NCBI RefSeq assembly: GCF_025766255.1
Contig: NW_026516673.1
Span: 603,598 to 667,597, forward strand
Origin: Zychaea mexicana
Lineage: Eukaryota; Mucoromycota; Mucoromycetes; Mucorales; Lichtheimiaceae
Direction: 5' to 3'
Length of the DNA stretch: 64,000 nucleotides
Position numbers and translations under genes: made by a program. This document shows positions 25,190 to 34,761 of this stretch, piece by piece (the stretch's first letter is position 1; every line of letters starts with the position of its first letter). The notes below the pieces were generated by a model, which worked only from the letters and a program-made list of their open reading frames with translations, had not been told where the DNA came from and did no database searches.

Positions 25190-26743
25190 CAGCAGCAGCA
25201 GCAACAATTACAAGGACTAACGTGAGATGCTGTACTACATTGCTAGCTTATTCTCATGTCGTTCTTCCAACGCGTCTTATTTAACGATCGTTTGTCGGAG
25301 CTTGATTACGAGATATTCTGGAAACTGACCTGGCTGATGAAGGGAGTGACACCAGATAAATTTGAATTGGTGCTTATGGTGAGTTTTGGCGTGGTCCAGA
25401 GTCCTCTCCCTTTTCTCAGTGGTCCAGTGCTCACACGCCGCATTTGCTGATGTTTATGCTTGTGGTCATTTGTTTTAGGTCGACGCCGACACCAAAGTCC
25501 TGCCCGACGCATTGACGTACATGGTCGCAGCAATGGCCAATGATATCACGATTATGGGTCTTTGTGGTGAAACGCGCATTGCAAACAAACGATCCTCTTG
25601 GGTTACAGCCATCCAGGTCTTCGAGTACTACATTTCGCATCACTACGCCAAGGCCTTCGAATCGCTGTTTGGTATCGTCACCTGTCTGCCCGGTTGTTTC
25701 AGTATGTTCCGCATCAAGGCACCCAAGAACGGTGCCTGGGTTCCTCTTTTGGCCAACCCCGACATCATCCTCGAATACAACCAGAACGTTGTCAACACAC
25801 TGCACGAAAAGAACCTGCTCCTTCTTGGTGAAGATCGTTTCTTGTCAACCCTCATGCTGCGCACGTTCCCCAAGCGACAAATGATGTTTGTTCCCCAGGC
25901 GCGCTGCCGTACGATTGTCCCCGACGAATTCAAGGTGCTCCTTTCGCAGCGTCGTCGTTGGATCAACTCGACCATTCACAACTTGATGGAATTGGTGCTT
26001 GTGTCCGACCTGTGTGGTATTGCATGCTTGTCCATGCAGTTCTCCATCTTTGTTGATCTGATTGCCGCCCTTGTCCTGCCCGCTGCTATTGTCATGACCA
26101 TTTACTTGATCGTCACCTCTGCCATATCCGATAGCCCGCAATGGCAATCTCTTGCCCTGCTTATCTGTATTCTTGGTTTACCTGGTGTACTGATTGCCAT
26201 TACTACGTTCAAACTCATTTACATTGCCTGGATGGCCAGTAAGTACCAAGTCCTAATCATTTACATTTTCCAGATACGTATACGTATTGCGAAGCATCTA
26301 CTAACTTTGATCTTACTTGTCTAGTTTATATCATTGCTTTACCTATTTGGAATTTTGTCCTGCCACTGTACTCGTTCTGGCACTTTGATGACTTCTCCTG
26401 GGGCGCCACGCGTATGGTCGAAGGTGAAAAGAAGGATAAAGGACACGGTGACGCTGAAGGCAAATTCGACTCATCTCGACTGCTTATGCGCAAATGGGAG
26501 GACTGGGAAGCCGACCGCACAGGTCAGCGGATCACTCGGAATCGATTCACGCTCAAGACGCCCTTGGATCCGCCCTTGGCTTTTGATGGCAAGTCGACGG
26601 TCACCCCGGTTACACCAGCGTTTGGTAACATCTTTAACGACCGGAAGATGTTTAACTCGTCCACTTCTCTTGCGAGTGCCACACCAACACCGACGTCCAC
26701 GCCACCTCCCCATCCTCCAACTCCTCCTTCGGGAGCCCAATAA
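22566..26743 (+). CDS. Chitin synthase, division 2, class IV type
   Basis: Processive membrane glycosyltransferase that polymerises UDP-GlcNAc to chitin for the cell wall. Seven exons, 22566-23772, 23869-24027, 24150-24946, 25016-25123, 25247-25378, 25479-26238 and 26325-26743, give 1193 aa. Residues about 1-240 are low-complexity (Gln, Pro, His, Arg). Two N-terminal membrane stretches follow ([28 protein letters not shown]), then a luminal region, another TM pair, and the catalytic domain with [43 protein letters not shown] (about 918) and QRRRWINS (958). C-terminal TMs ([20 protein letters not shown] and after) precede a Pro/Thr-rich tail. There is no myosin domain, which argues for class IV rather than V or VII. 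All catalytic motifs are intact. Intron 4 (25124-25246) carries a TAG/AGC microsatellite. Confidence 0.95.
25150..25203. repeat. (TAG)n(CAG)n microsatellite in chitin synthase intron
   Basis: Thirteen or so TAG units run directly into four to five CAG units inside intron 25124-25246. It parallels the TAG run at 2698-2737. Confidence 0.9.
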
Positions 26744-27822
26744 CCTTATAACTTAAACCTCTACTACCAAACCCTTTCCCGCCGCACACACAAACACACA
26801 CACAAACACACACACACACACCAAAATACAACCATGCACATAATTTATATATCATTTTCTCTTCATCCCGTTCCTCTTCATATATAAAAAATCTACCCCA
26901 CATCCGCATCACCTTTTATCTTCCTCCACACCTTTTGTAAGTCCTGAGAAGGGCAAACCTTATTCATGATCCTTTTACTTTTCTTTTTAGATATTACTTG
27001 TACAAAATGCTTGCCAATCTGCACCTTTTTTTTAATAATATAAAAAGATTATCTATTACTACTTCTGGTGGGCTATCATAATATATATTTCACTTTCATC
27101 ATTGGGGACATAATTGATCAGTGCACGAGAGTTTGCAAACTTTGCATTCTTGCATGCTGGGATCATATCGAAATGCCACTATCCCATATAGGGATCGCTT
27201 CCCGAAATTTGCATAATTCATGGTCAAAGTCCACGTTTTCTGCTTTTGTGGGCACTCCTGCTTATTTAGACTGCACTGTATGTGCTATACACATATCACG
27301 TCTTACTGTATACGAAAAATTAGCAGTCGTTATCTAGTGCGGCTATAATATACGTATCTATGTCGTGCTGATACAAGCACATTCGAAGTGCATACTTAAT
27401 GTCATAGCGATAAAAATTATATAGCTGACGACTTACAATGAAGGCAGTTAACATTTGCTACAGTATTATCGGATTATATAGAGTCGCCTCAATGATCATA
27501 GTCGCAATTGAGCAAGACCACCTCCACAGCAGGATATAATGTACCCCTTTGTGAATGCTGTGTCGTCATTTGTAACGAGTCCAAAAACGCTTTTCCAGCC
27601 TGCTGCAAATGCATCCATGTCTTCGTTGAGTCAAAGGAGTGTAAAATTAGGCGGCTATTAAATTGCTGCTGCAATGTTTTATTTCCTGAAGCGCTGTCGT
27701 ATACAGTGCTTCCAACAAGTAATGTCACAGCCAATCAAAATCAATGTCACTGGTAATGAAGTCGCTTGCCTAGAAATCAAACATTGTGATTCTTGGCACC
27801 CGAAAAATATATAGAGAGAGTG
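26744..27822. other. 3' UTR with CA repeat, then intergenic
   Basis: 26784-26822 is a (CA)n-type repeat with AAACA interruptions, close behind the chitin synthase stop. The remainder to 27.8 kb has no recognisable gene; the last 100 bp may belong to the following transposon relic. Confidence 0.6.
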
Positions 27823-29081
27823 TTATATGAAGATGGACATGGGAATGTTATTGATGAGAATGGTGGTCCTGAGCCCTTGGACTACATTGTTGATCAGAAT
27901 GAATTCATTGTTTAGACTATTGCTACTCACACAGAGTACTTGAGAAATGCAGTCCCCAAAGAATCATCTCTGACTTGCCCAATGTCATTAGAAAAGCCAA
28001 AGAATGAAGTTGTTCATATGAAGGAGACAAAACCAAAACGAGAATAAGTGCGTTACACAGACCAGGATAAAGCTAGATTTTTCGATCCAAAGATTGAAAA
28101 GTGTATGACTGCATCAGCTGCAGTAAAGCAGTTGGGCATTCACATTCGAACAGCTTATAGATGGGTTAGCCAGTATAATGTGTGCCCCGACAGATTTTTG
28201 CGAGCTGTAAAAAAGCAGGTCGAAAGTGCATCTTAACTGAAGAGCATAAAACGACTGTTATCAACTTCATTGATGCTAATCCCTCTGCAACTGTTGTTGA
28301 AGTGACTGAGCATTTATTAAAGCAATTTCATGATCTTAAAGTGTTACGCAGCACTGTTAATAACTTTATGAGACGCGAATGCAATCTTTCGTTGCAAAAG
28401 CAGACTTTCATTCTATTGAGAGAAACAGTCCAGCAAAGATTGAGGAGCGGTACAATTGGGTTTGTAGATGGGAAAATACGGACATGAACTTTCTGCCGAA
28501 TTGCGTGTTTCTTGACGAGTCTGCTTTTGATATGAAACGTTCACAAGCTTGGTCAAAAAAAAAGGTGCTCGTGCTATTGTCACCAGGCCTACCACGAGAG
28601 CAAACACAACGTCTATACTGGGCGCTATTTCTGTTGCAGGATTGATTACAGTGGGTTTAAAAAAGCCGAGACCTGCAAAGAAGAGAAAGGCCGATGGATA
28701 TATAAGCTCAGGGACTGTAACAGGCCACTATAGTTTCTTGAAAACGACTCTTGATGAAATGGACAAACATCCACATATGAAAGGTCAATATATTGTTATG
28801 GATAATGCACCCGTTCACTTACATGAAACATATAAAAGTACATTGAGTATCGAGGATACAAATGTGTGCACCTTCCTACTTATTCTCCAGAGCTTTATCC
28901 AATAGAGCATTTCTGGGCAGTGGCAAAGAGTAAGGTTAAGCGCCACAGGTTTTTGCAGGAAGACACTTTATCCAAACGAATCATGGAGGCTTGCAATAAT
29001 GTGAAGAAAAGTCATCTCAATGGTTTTGTTTCGCATTCTTACAAGTGTTGGGATAACTGTCGAAACAAAATACCTATGTAA
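27823..29081 (+). pseudogene. Decayed Tc1/mariner-type DDE transposase
   Basis: Cut-and-paste transposase relic. Readable parts in order: an N-terminal acidic stretch; a helix-turn-helix domain (ASAAVKQLGIHIRTAYRWVS); LTEEHKTTVINFIDANPSAT; the first catalytic Asp in NCVFLDESAFDMKRS; the second in YIVMDNAPVHLHETY; and the Glu in TYSPELYPIEHFWAVAK, so a DDE triad is recognisable. In-frame stops lie at 27913-27915 and 28045-28047. The frame shifts at about 28209-28214 (an A-run that looks one base short), near 28410, at the A-run 28554-28563, and near 28865. It cannot be translated as one protein. Terminal inverted repeats were not securely found. A 29120-29162 hairpin follows the stop. Confidence 0.85.
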
Positions 29082-29119
29082 TGGTTAATAAGCTAAAAAG
29101 ATAGGAAGAAAAAAAAGAA

Positions 29120-29162
29120 GCTGCTCAACATTTTTTTTTACTGTGGCCAGCTGTTGAGCAGC
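29120..29162. repeat. 11-bp perfect inverted repeat after the transposase relic
   Basis: GCTGCTCAACA at 29120-29130 pairs exactly with TGTTGAGCAGC at 29152-29162, around a 21-nt spacer that contains a run of nine T. It lies between two decayed element genes. Its CTCAACA core recurs in the palindrome at 32330-32351. Confidence 0.65.
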
Positions 29163-29169
29163 AAATCTT

Positions 29170-31018
29170 TTTGCTGCGGCACAACGGTTAGCAGAAATGC
29201 CACCGCCGAATCGATCTGGACCACAAAGCATCACCTGTAAGCGTAACCCACGAATATTATAAGATATATTTCACCTCATGGATATAATCCAGGTTTCGAA
29301 AAAACACGGTTTAGCAAAGGAATTTGCCCGTCGATTATGTGACGCTATTTTTGTTGTCAACAAAGAAGACCGCGACCGAGTAGAGAGACATTTAAGAAGC
29401 CAAGGGCTGTCATGGGACTACATGCTTTTGAAAAATTCTGCCTGGGTATTATGAAGAGTTAGACGAAGTGTACCACAGCCCGAGGGGTTATTACCTGTTG
29501 TGCATAATTTTTTCGCCGAGTATGGTCCTCATCAGTGCGCGCGAACTGGACGTGCCCTCTTTAATCAGGAAGCATAGAAGCAAGGCCGACGCGTTTTGGA
29601 AGCTATCCGAGCCCGAGAAGCCACTGATCCAACCGGTATTTCATTATATCTTCAAATTGGTGTTGATCGTCACAACCTGCCCATGTATTGTTGTAGCCGT
29701 GGAACGAACTCGCTAGAAGGCGGCGTGCATCAGAATATAATACGGAAGTTTGGTTCCTTTGGTGCAGGACCACAAATGACAGATTGCATGCTGGCTGACT
29801 ATAAATTGCGACACAACATTGATGTAAGTACGCAACACAGTGTAAGACCGTTTTTCTTTTTAGGTCGTAAGTAACTATATCTAATAACTTTGACATACAA
29901 AGGTTGGGTCCAAGAACAGACACTGCAAGACACATCTTGGGCATTACGATCTATGATTGACTCAGACGATATGTGACAAGCTATCATTGCTTAACATGAA
30001 TGATAATGAGAGTTTTCCCAGACACTCATTGTTAAAAACTCCTTGTATCTTAAGATGTCTCGTGAATCCTTCGGTATCGCTTCCTTCCCTGCACTTTCAG
30101 CTGGTGATATTAACATCCAAAATATTGATTATGACCTTGAAAGTCGCCGCTCTGACCCGTTCCTTGCGCAAAAACTAAGCGTGAATATTTCGTTACCCAA
30201 GGGATCAACCACTAATGCTCAAGGCCAAATGTACATGTATATTGCATCGAAGCTTGGAAAGAGATACGCTGTTACACCTGTCCACACACCTAAGGAATAC
30301 ATGTTGTTTGCGAGCTTGATGCCGAATGATCTGGACAAGCAGAGCTCAATCTCCTGGAAACGAATTGCTCGGGAGTGGAATGAACAGCATGCGAATGGGG
30401 TTGATGTCTTCTACAAAACTGTCGAGTGTTTATAAACACATCATAGCGCTTGGACAACGAACCAGTTTGCCATACGAACAATTCGAAACAATGACAACGT
30501 AACGTCGGACATGCAACTGCAGCTTCAATTGCCTGGAAGGGATGACAATAATATGATGCCATCAGCACGTGCAGAAGTCGTACCTTCTGATGATAATTCG
30601 CTTTTATTTCCTCCGTTTCTCTGAAAGTAACCCGTCTACACATCAAGCAGCAACGGCCCAGTCGTCTACAACAACTTTAGCAACAACGAGCAACATCAGC
30701 ACGCAGACACATCGTATCTATTATCAACCGATGTATGATCCCCTTTATTACTCTCGTCCTCCCGCTGCACCACCATCGCCATATATGCCATACAACAATT
30801 GTTTGCAGTGCTACTCTCTTCCACTGCCACAACAGTACCAAGCAACAGCAGCATACCCACCACCACCAGTTCTAAACTTGCCTTCCCATTCGAGCTCAAG
30901 TTACCGGCAGCTGATACCTAAACCTTCTCAATCATCGACAGTAGTTCCTCAATCCACCTGTAAATTTTCAAAGCACCGCACTCGTACTGACAAGCGAAAG
31001 AGAGATAATCTGTAGTTT
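29170..31018 (+). pseudogene. Decayed mobile-element-associated gene of unknown function
   Basis: A gene-like stretch with readable blocks: AQRLAEMPPPNRSGPQSIT; then KEFARRLCDAIFVVNKEDRD, LSWDYMLLKNSAW, EGLLPVVHNFF, YLQIGVDRHNLPMYCCSRG, TNSLEGGVHQNIIRKFGSFG, MLADYKLRHNID, and after an intact-looking intron (29824-29902) VGSKNRHCKTHLGHYDL. A further block (SWKRIAREWNEQHANG, then VDVFYKTVE) and a Pro/Ser/Tyr-rich tail to 31018 follow. Premature stops are at 29452-29454, 29575-29577 and 29954-29956, and the frame shifts near 30000 and 30600. The RGTNSLEGGVHQNIIRKFG-type block resembles a protein family I associate with repetitive elements in fungi, but I cannot name the superfamily. Not functional as it stands. 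Confidence 0.6.
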
Positions 31019-32329
31019 TTATTCTACACATTATGTACCCTCACAAACTCTCTTACATACTTCACCTGATTAGAAGGATCCTCCAACGGGGAAAGCTTCT
31101 ACAAATGAGGTAAATGAGCCGATAGAAACGTCCTCTCAAGAAATCCATTACGGATAAGCATCACTTCAACAGGCAATCGTCGATAGTAATAAAGCTGATG
31201 CTTATTATACCCAGCTGTTGCATTGTTTGATAGTAACAAGAAGATGGAGATGGAGAAGAGGAGAAACAGATCGGTAAACTGGAAAATGGATGATACTTTG
31301 ACTTTCTTTTTATTGATATGTAGCCTTTATGCTAGATTTATAGAAGAGCTCAGGAATCAGGAGCCCACAACCGCACATCAGACAAAGAATCACATTTCTG
31401 AAAGCGATGAGCCATGACCTGATTTAGGTTTCATAGAAGCCAGAAATGACAGCGTCAGCAAATTGGAACTAGATGTTAGCCTATGACATGAATATTGGTA
31501 TTTTGCGCATTTGTATTTATGTTGCAAAATTATCGTATTGTGGTGAGAAAGGAAGTACTTATTACCTGTATGGCAAACATTACTAACGTTTAAAGATGCT
31601 TAAAATAGTAAGTTTTTACGCTCTCTCTTGTATCATAGTCAGTGTGATTGCTTGACTACAAGTAGGCGTCATGTTGATATCGACATAAATGCAGCAGAAT
31701 ACAGTTATTAGCACCTCCTAACATATCAATCACTTTTCGTCATGTACTGTTTAACCAGGACAGTATTCATCGACATATATTCGACATAGCATTAAATCAA
31801 TGTTAGGAGACTGCTATTCTGTCTTCAGGTGCCGTTTGGAAAACGCATGATGTATCACAAACATTGTTTATGAACACGAAATATAAATAAAAGTAATGAA
31901 ATGCATATACACCGCCGCAATTGTAGAGATCATCCTGCTTCGGATTCCTACCATGTCATGAAAGGCGCTATTTCTACTATCGTAGCTGACAACACGCTTC
32001 AAAAAGAGAGTATGTGCCAGAGAATAACTGTATTGCATTACAAAACATTACGTCCAACATGAGATGAAGTGATCTGATAGGTTTTCTAGTTGGTTCTCTT
32101 CTGATTATATAAATAACATAGCGCTTACAAAAGCATGCATGGTACCATGAAAAGGAGCACGCCATTAGGTCAAAATATAACGATGTAAGGAGTCTAGATG
32201 AACTATGCAGAGATAGCTGCTTCTTCGCAAGTTGCAAATTACTCGTAATAGACTTGTCAAGAGAAAACTGTCGTCAGAAGTCGTTGTGAGGGACCGGTCA
32301 AACACATTCTAACAGGTCGTCAACGAGAT
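31019..32329. other. Intergenic with relics, no gene seen
   Basis: A frame at 31223-31417 (64 codons) is unrecognised. 31690-31820 contains an imperfect inverted repeat: CTCCTAACAT at 31715-31724 and its reverse complement at 31800-31809, with partial pairing further out, as in a small non-autonomous element. The rest is AT-rich and stop-rich. Confidence 0.5.
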
Positions 32330-32351
32330 GCTCAACAAATATTTGTTGAGC
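32330..32351. repeat. Perfect 22-bp palindrome
   Basis: GCTCAACAAAT is followed immediately by its exact reverse complement ATTTGTTGAGC. It lies 182 bp upstream of the start codon of the repeat protein and about 90 bp upstream of its TATA-like sequence (TATATATAAAG near 32440). It could be a dimeric regulator site, a cruciform, or a remnant of an element end. Confidence 0.75.
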
Positions 32352-32437
32352 TATTTCTACAGCATTCTCTCGTTATTATGGTCCTCAAATCTACTATGTA
32401 CAATATCCACTACTCAAAAAACGCAGGGTCGCAAAAA

Positions 32438-32450
32438 ATATATATAAAGA
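32438..32450 (+). promoter_or_regulatory. TATA-like element of repeat-protein gene
   Basis: AATATATATAAAG lies about 85-95 bp upstream of the ATG at 32534 and is followed by a CT-rich leader. This is the best TATA box seen in the window and suits a strongly, possibly conditionally, expressed gene. Confidence 0.5.
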
Positions 32451-32533
32451 GACTGTTGCAACTATTTTTTACCTCTCTCTCTAACAGATCTTTTTCACAC
32501 TTCTCCACATCACTCCAATTTCGCCACAACAAC

Positions 32534-33427
32534 ATGCGCTTCAACATTGGTCTCTCCGCCGTTGCCTTGGCCGCTCTTTCCGCTGTTCAAGCTTCCCCTA
32601 TCCAGTTCGCTCGCCGTGGTGACGACGTCGACCATAACAAGAAGGAAGACACCACCAAGCTCGAGACCACCTTTTTCGGTACCAAGTTTGTTGATTTCCC
32701 AACCGACCCCAACAAGAACTTGGTCATCGTGTTCCCCGCCAAGGGCAAGGATTCAGAATACGCCGACAGTGTCGTCATTTACGCCAACGTCGACGAAGAT
32801 TACAAGGATGATCACCGTGATGATGACAAGAAGGGCGATGTTGTAGTCAAGGAACAATACGTCAGTGATGATGAGTACAATGGCAAGGATGGCTATGACA
32901 ACGGTGACAAGGATGGCTATGACAACGGCGACAAGGATGGCTATGACAACGGCGACAAGGATGGCTATGACAACGGCGACAAGGATGGCTATGACAACGG
33001 CGACAAGGATGGCTATGACAACGGCGACAAGGATAGCTATGACAACGGCAACAAGGATGGCTATGACAACGGCGACAAGGATGGCTATGACAACGGCGAC
33101 AAGGATGGCTATGACAACGGCGACAAGGATGGCTATGACAACGGCGACAAGGATGGCTATGACAACGGCGACAAGGATAGCTATGACAACGGCGACAAGG
33201 ATGGCTATGACAACGGCGACAAGGATGGCTATGACAACGGCGACAAGGATGGCTATGACAACGGCGACAAGGATGGCTATGACAACGGTGACAAGGATGT
33301 CTATGACAACGGTGACAAGGATGGAGAAAACGCCGACAAGAAGTACAAGCGTGATCTCTTCCGCTACATGAAGCAGAAGAACAAGGAAAAGAAGGAAAAG
33401 GACAACAAGAAGCAGGATGCCAAATAA
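32534..33427 (+). CDS. Secreted acidic tandem-repeat protein (DGYDNGDK x18)
   Basis: Single exon, 297 aa. The signal peptide MRFNIGLSAVALAALSAVQA is followed by SPIQFARR, a likely cleavage and possible basic processing site. Residues about 30-118 form a non-repetitive segment (KLETTFFGTKFVDFP, NLVIVFPAKGKDSEYADSVV). From 32888 to 33319 come eighteen 24-nt units encoding DGYDNGDK, with three variants of the second residue (DSY twice, DVY once) and one DN-to-NK change (DNGNK). The C-terminal tail is basic (KKYKRDLFRYMKQKNKEKKE). The acidic Asp/Asn/Gly spacing resembles calcium-binding D-x-D-N-G-D loops; calcium binding is inference. ATG 32534 is chosen over an in-frame upstream start because it begins the signal peptide. 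I recognise no family; a cell-wall or extracellular role is likely. Confidence 0.9.
   Translation: MRFNIGLSAVALAALSAVQASPIQFARRGDDVDHNKKEDTTKLETTFFGTKFVDFPTDPNKNLVIVFPAKGKDSEYADSVVIYANVDEDYKDDHRDDDKKGDVVVKEQYVSDDEYNGKDGYDNGDKDGYDNGDKDGYDNGDKDGYDNGDKDGYDNGDKDGYDNGDKDSYDNGNKDGYDNGDKDGYDNGDKDGYDNGDKDGYDNGDKDGYDNGDKDSYDNGDKDGYDNGDKDGYDNGDKDGYDNGDKDGYDNGDKDVYDNGDKDGENADKKYKRDLFRYMKQKNKEKKEKDNKKQDAK
32888..33319 (+). repeat. Tandem array of 18 x 24 bp
   Basis: The unit GATGGCTATGACAACGGCGA plus CAAG repeats eighteen times with few third-position or GGC/AGC/GTC changes. The near identity of DNA (not only protein) between units indicates recent expansion or homogenisation by slippage or gene conversion. 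All units keep the 24-bp length, so the copy number can vary without frameshift. Confidence 0.95.
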
Positions 33428-34708
33428 GTTTCTCAGTTTCTTTCCCTTAGATTTTCCCCTTCTTTCTCTCTTGTCTCTCTTTCTACCACAAGCAAAAAAA
33501 AGCAGTTCCATTCTTTTAGCAGTACCCAATCACTTTCCCTCAGTAGTAATAAGTTCATCATGGCAGTACCCACTTTAGTAACCAAAATTCCCAAAAATCT
33601 TAGTACCTTCTCTCACCCACCCCAAAAAGAGCATAACAAGAAGCTTAGTTTTTTCTCCATTTGTGCAGTACCATAAAAATGTTGCTAAATAAAATCATTT
33701 TAATAAATTGTTTTTCTAGAAAACATAAGAACCTTTGCATTATGATATGAGCTAACATCATAGACGTGGTGGGGCTTACAGCACGCAGCACATCAAGTCG
33801 AGGACAGATAGCAAGCTAAATAAAATTGGATAATTCATCCATTTATTAAACATTCGATCCCTGTTAATGTCAACCCTCAGATACAGCTGAAAGTGCTGAA
33901 GATAAAGGCTGTTGCGGCTTGGAAGGAACGATCGCTCGGCTATTGTTGCTTAGAAGGGGTGATACCGTAAAGACTGGTATCATTTGGTTGACATTAACGG
34001 GATGGATTGTATCAATGCAAGTCCCTGAATCCTTCCTTCCTTCCGTTTTTCCCTCTACCGCTCTAAGATGAAATACCAATTCGTATCTACGATACGATCT
34101 ACACGTCAGTTTTCGGTCGACCTCAAGCACTCATCTATTATAATAATAGATGAACAGCAACATACCGTAGGACATGATACCAGCTGAGAACCCTTGTAGA
34201 CTAAATACGCATGTCGCCACCAACAACCGATATACTCAAGAACTAGTACAAAATAGATGAGTCATGCTTATCAAATATGGAACCTCTTTACGCAATGAGT
34301 GCTTACCTCAGGGTTGTACCTCAACCCACAGGATCCAGGACCGTTGCTAATGCTCAAGAAAGGGAGCGGAAAAAAATATAGGGACGGAGACAGGCCCAAC
34401 TGTCGCATGGGCGCAGGTCCATAAAGAACCTATAGCGGAGAGCAATCGCTTTAGTGGCAAATGATTACCCAGGGAGCCACCGGCACTTGACCCGCTGACA
34501 GCTACCGCGGCCGTCGCCGGCATATGCGCTCCCCCCTGTAGTGGGTAACTGCTTCTCGTTATCCACCTGACGAATTTTGACATTCGCACTCGGAGCCAGG
34601 GGCGCCTTGAGGGAATCTCACCCTCAGAATGTTCAGACTTTCAGGCTCAACTCGAAGCAGACTATAGAGAATGGTCAAGGAGCCTATAGCCGCGTCCCCG
34701 GCCTCCCA
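33428..34708. other. Intergenic with GC-rich island
   Basis: CT-rich 3' UTR to about 33.5 kb. 34.33-34.75 kb is clearly more GC-rich than flanking DNA; its minus strand is open for 80 codons (34347-34589; Ala/Gly/Ser-rich), not recognised. No known RNA gene could be matched. Confidence 0.45.
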
Positions 34709-34761
34709 GATCAGGAGAGGACTCGAACCTCAAGCGTGTTCCATAACAAACACACCTGATC
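34709..34761 (-). other. tRNA-like three-way fold with Pol III B-box, no D-arm
   Basis: On the minus strand, GATCAGG (34761-34755) and CCTGATC (34715-34709) form a perfect 7-bp acceptor-like stem. Inside are an anticodon-like hairpin (GTGTT...AACAC) and a T-arm-like hairpin GAGG-TTCGAGT-CCTC, which contains a perfect B-box GGTTCGAGTCC. Total 53 nt, too short for a cytosolic tRNA, because a D-arm and A-box are missing at the usual place. Best read as a truncated tRNA or tRNA-derived relic. Confidence 0.35.

Noticed and set aside
32888..33319. CRISPR-like regular repeat
   Set aside because: The 24-bp units are contiguous without spacers and encode protein repeats in a fungal gene.
32753..33529. 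Long minus-strand open frame with ILVAVVIA repeats over the repeat-protein gene
   Set aside because: A mirror of the 24-bp sense array, which lacks stops in several frames; the sense frame has a signal peptide, TATA-like element and proper start.
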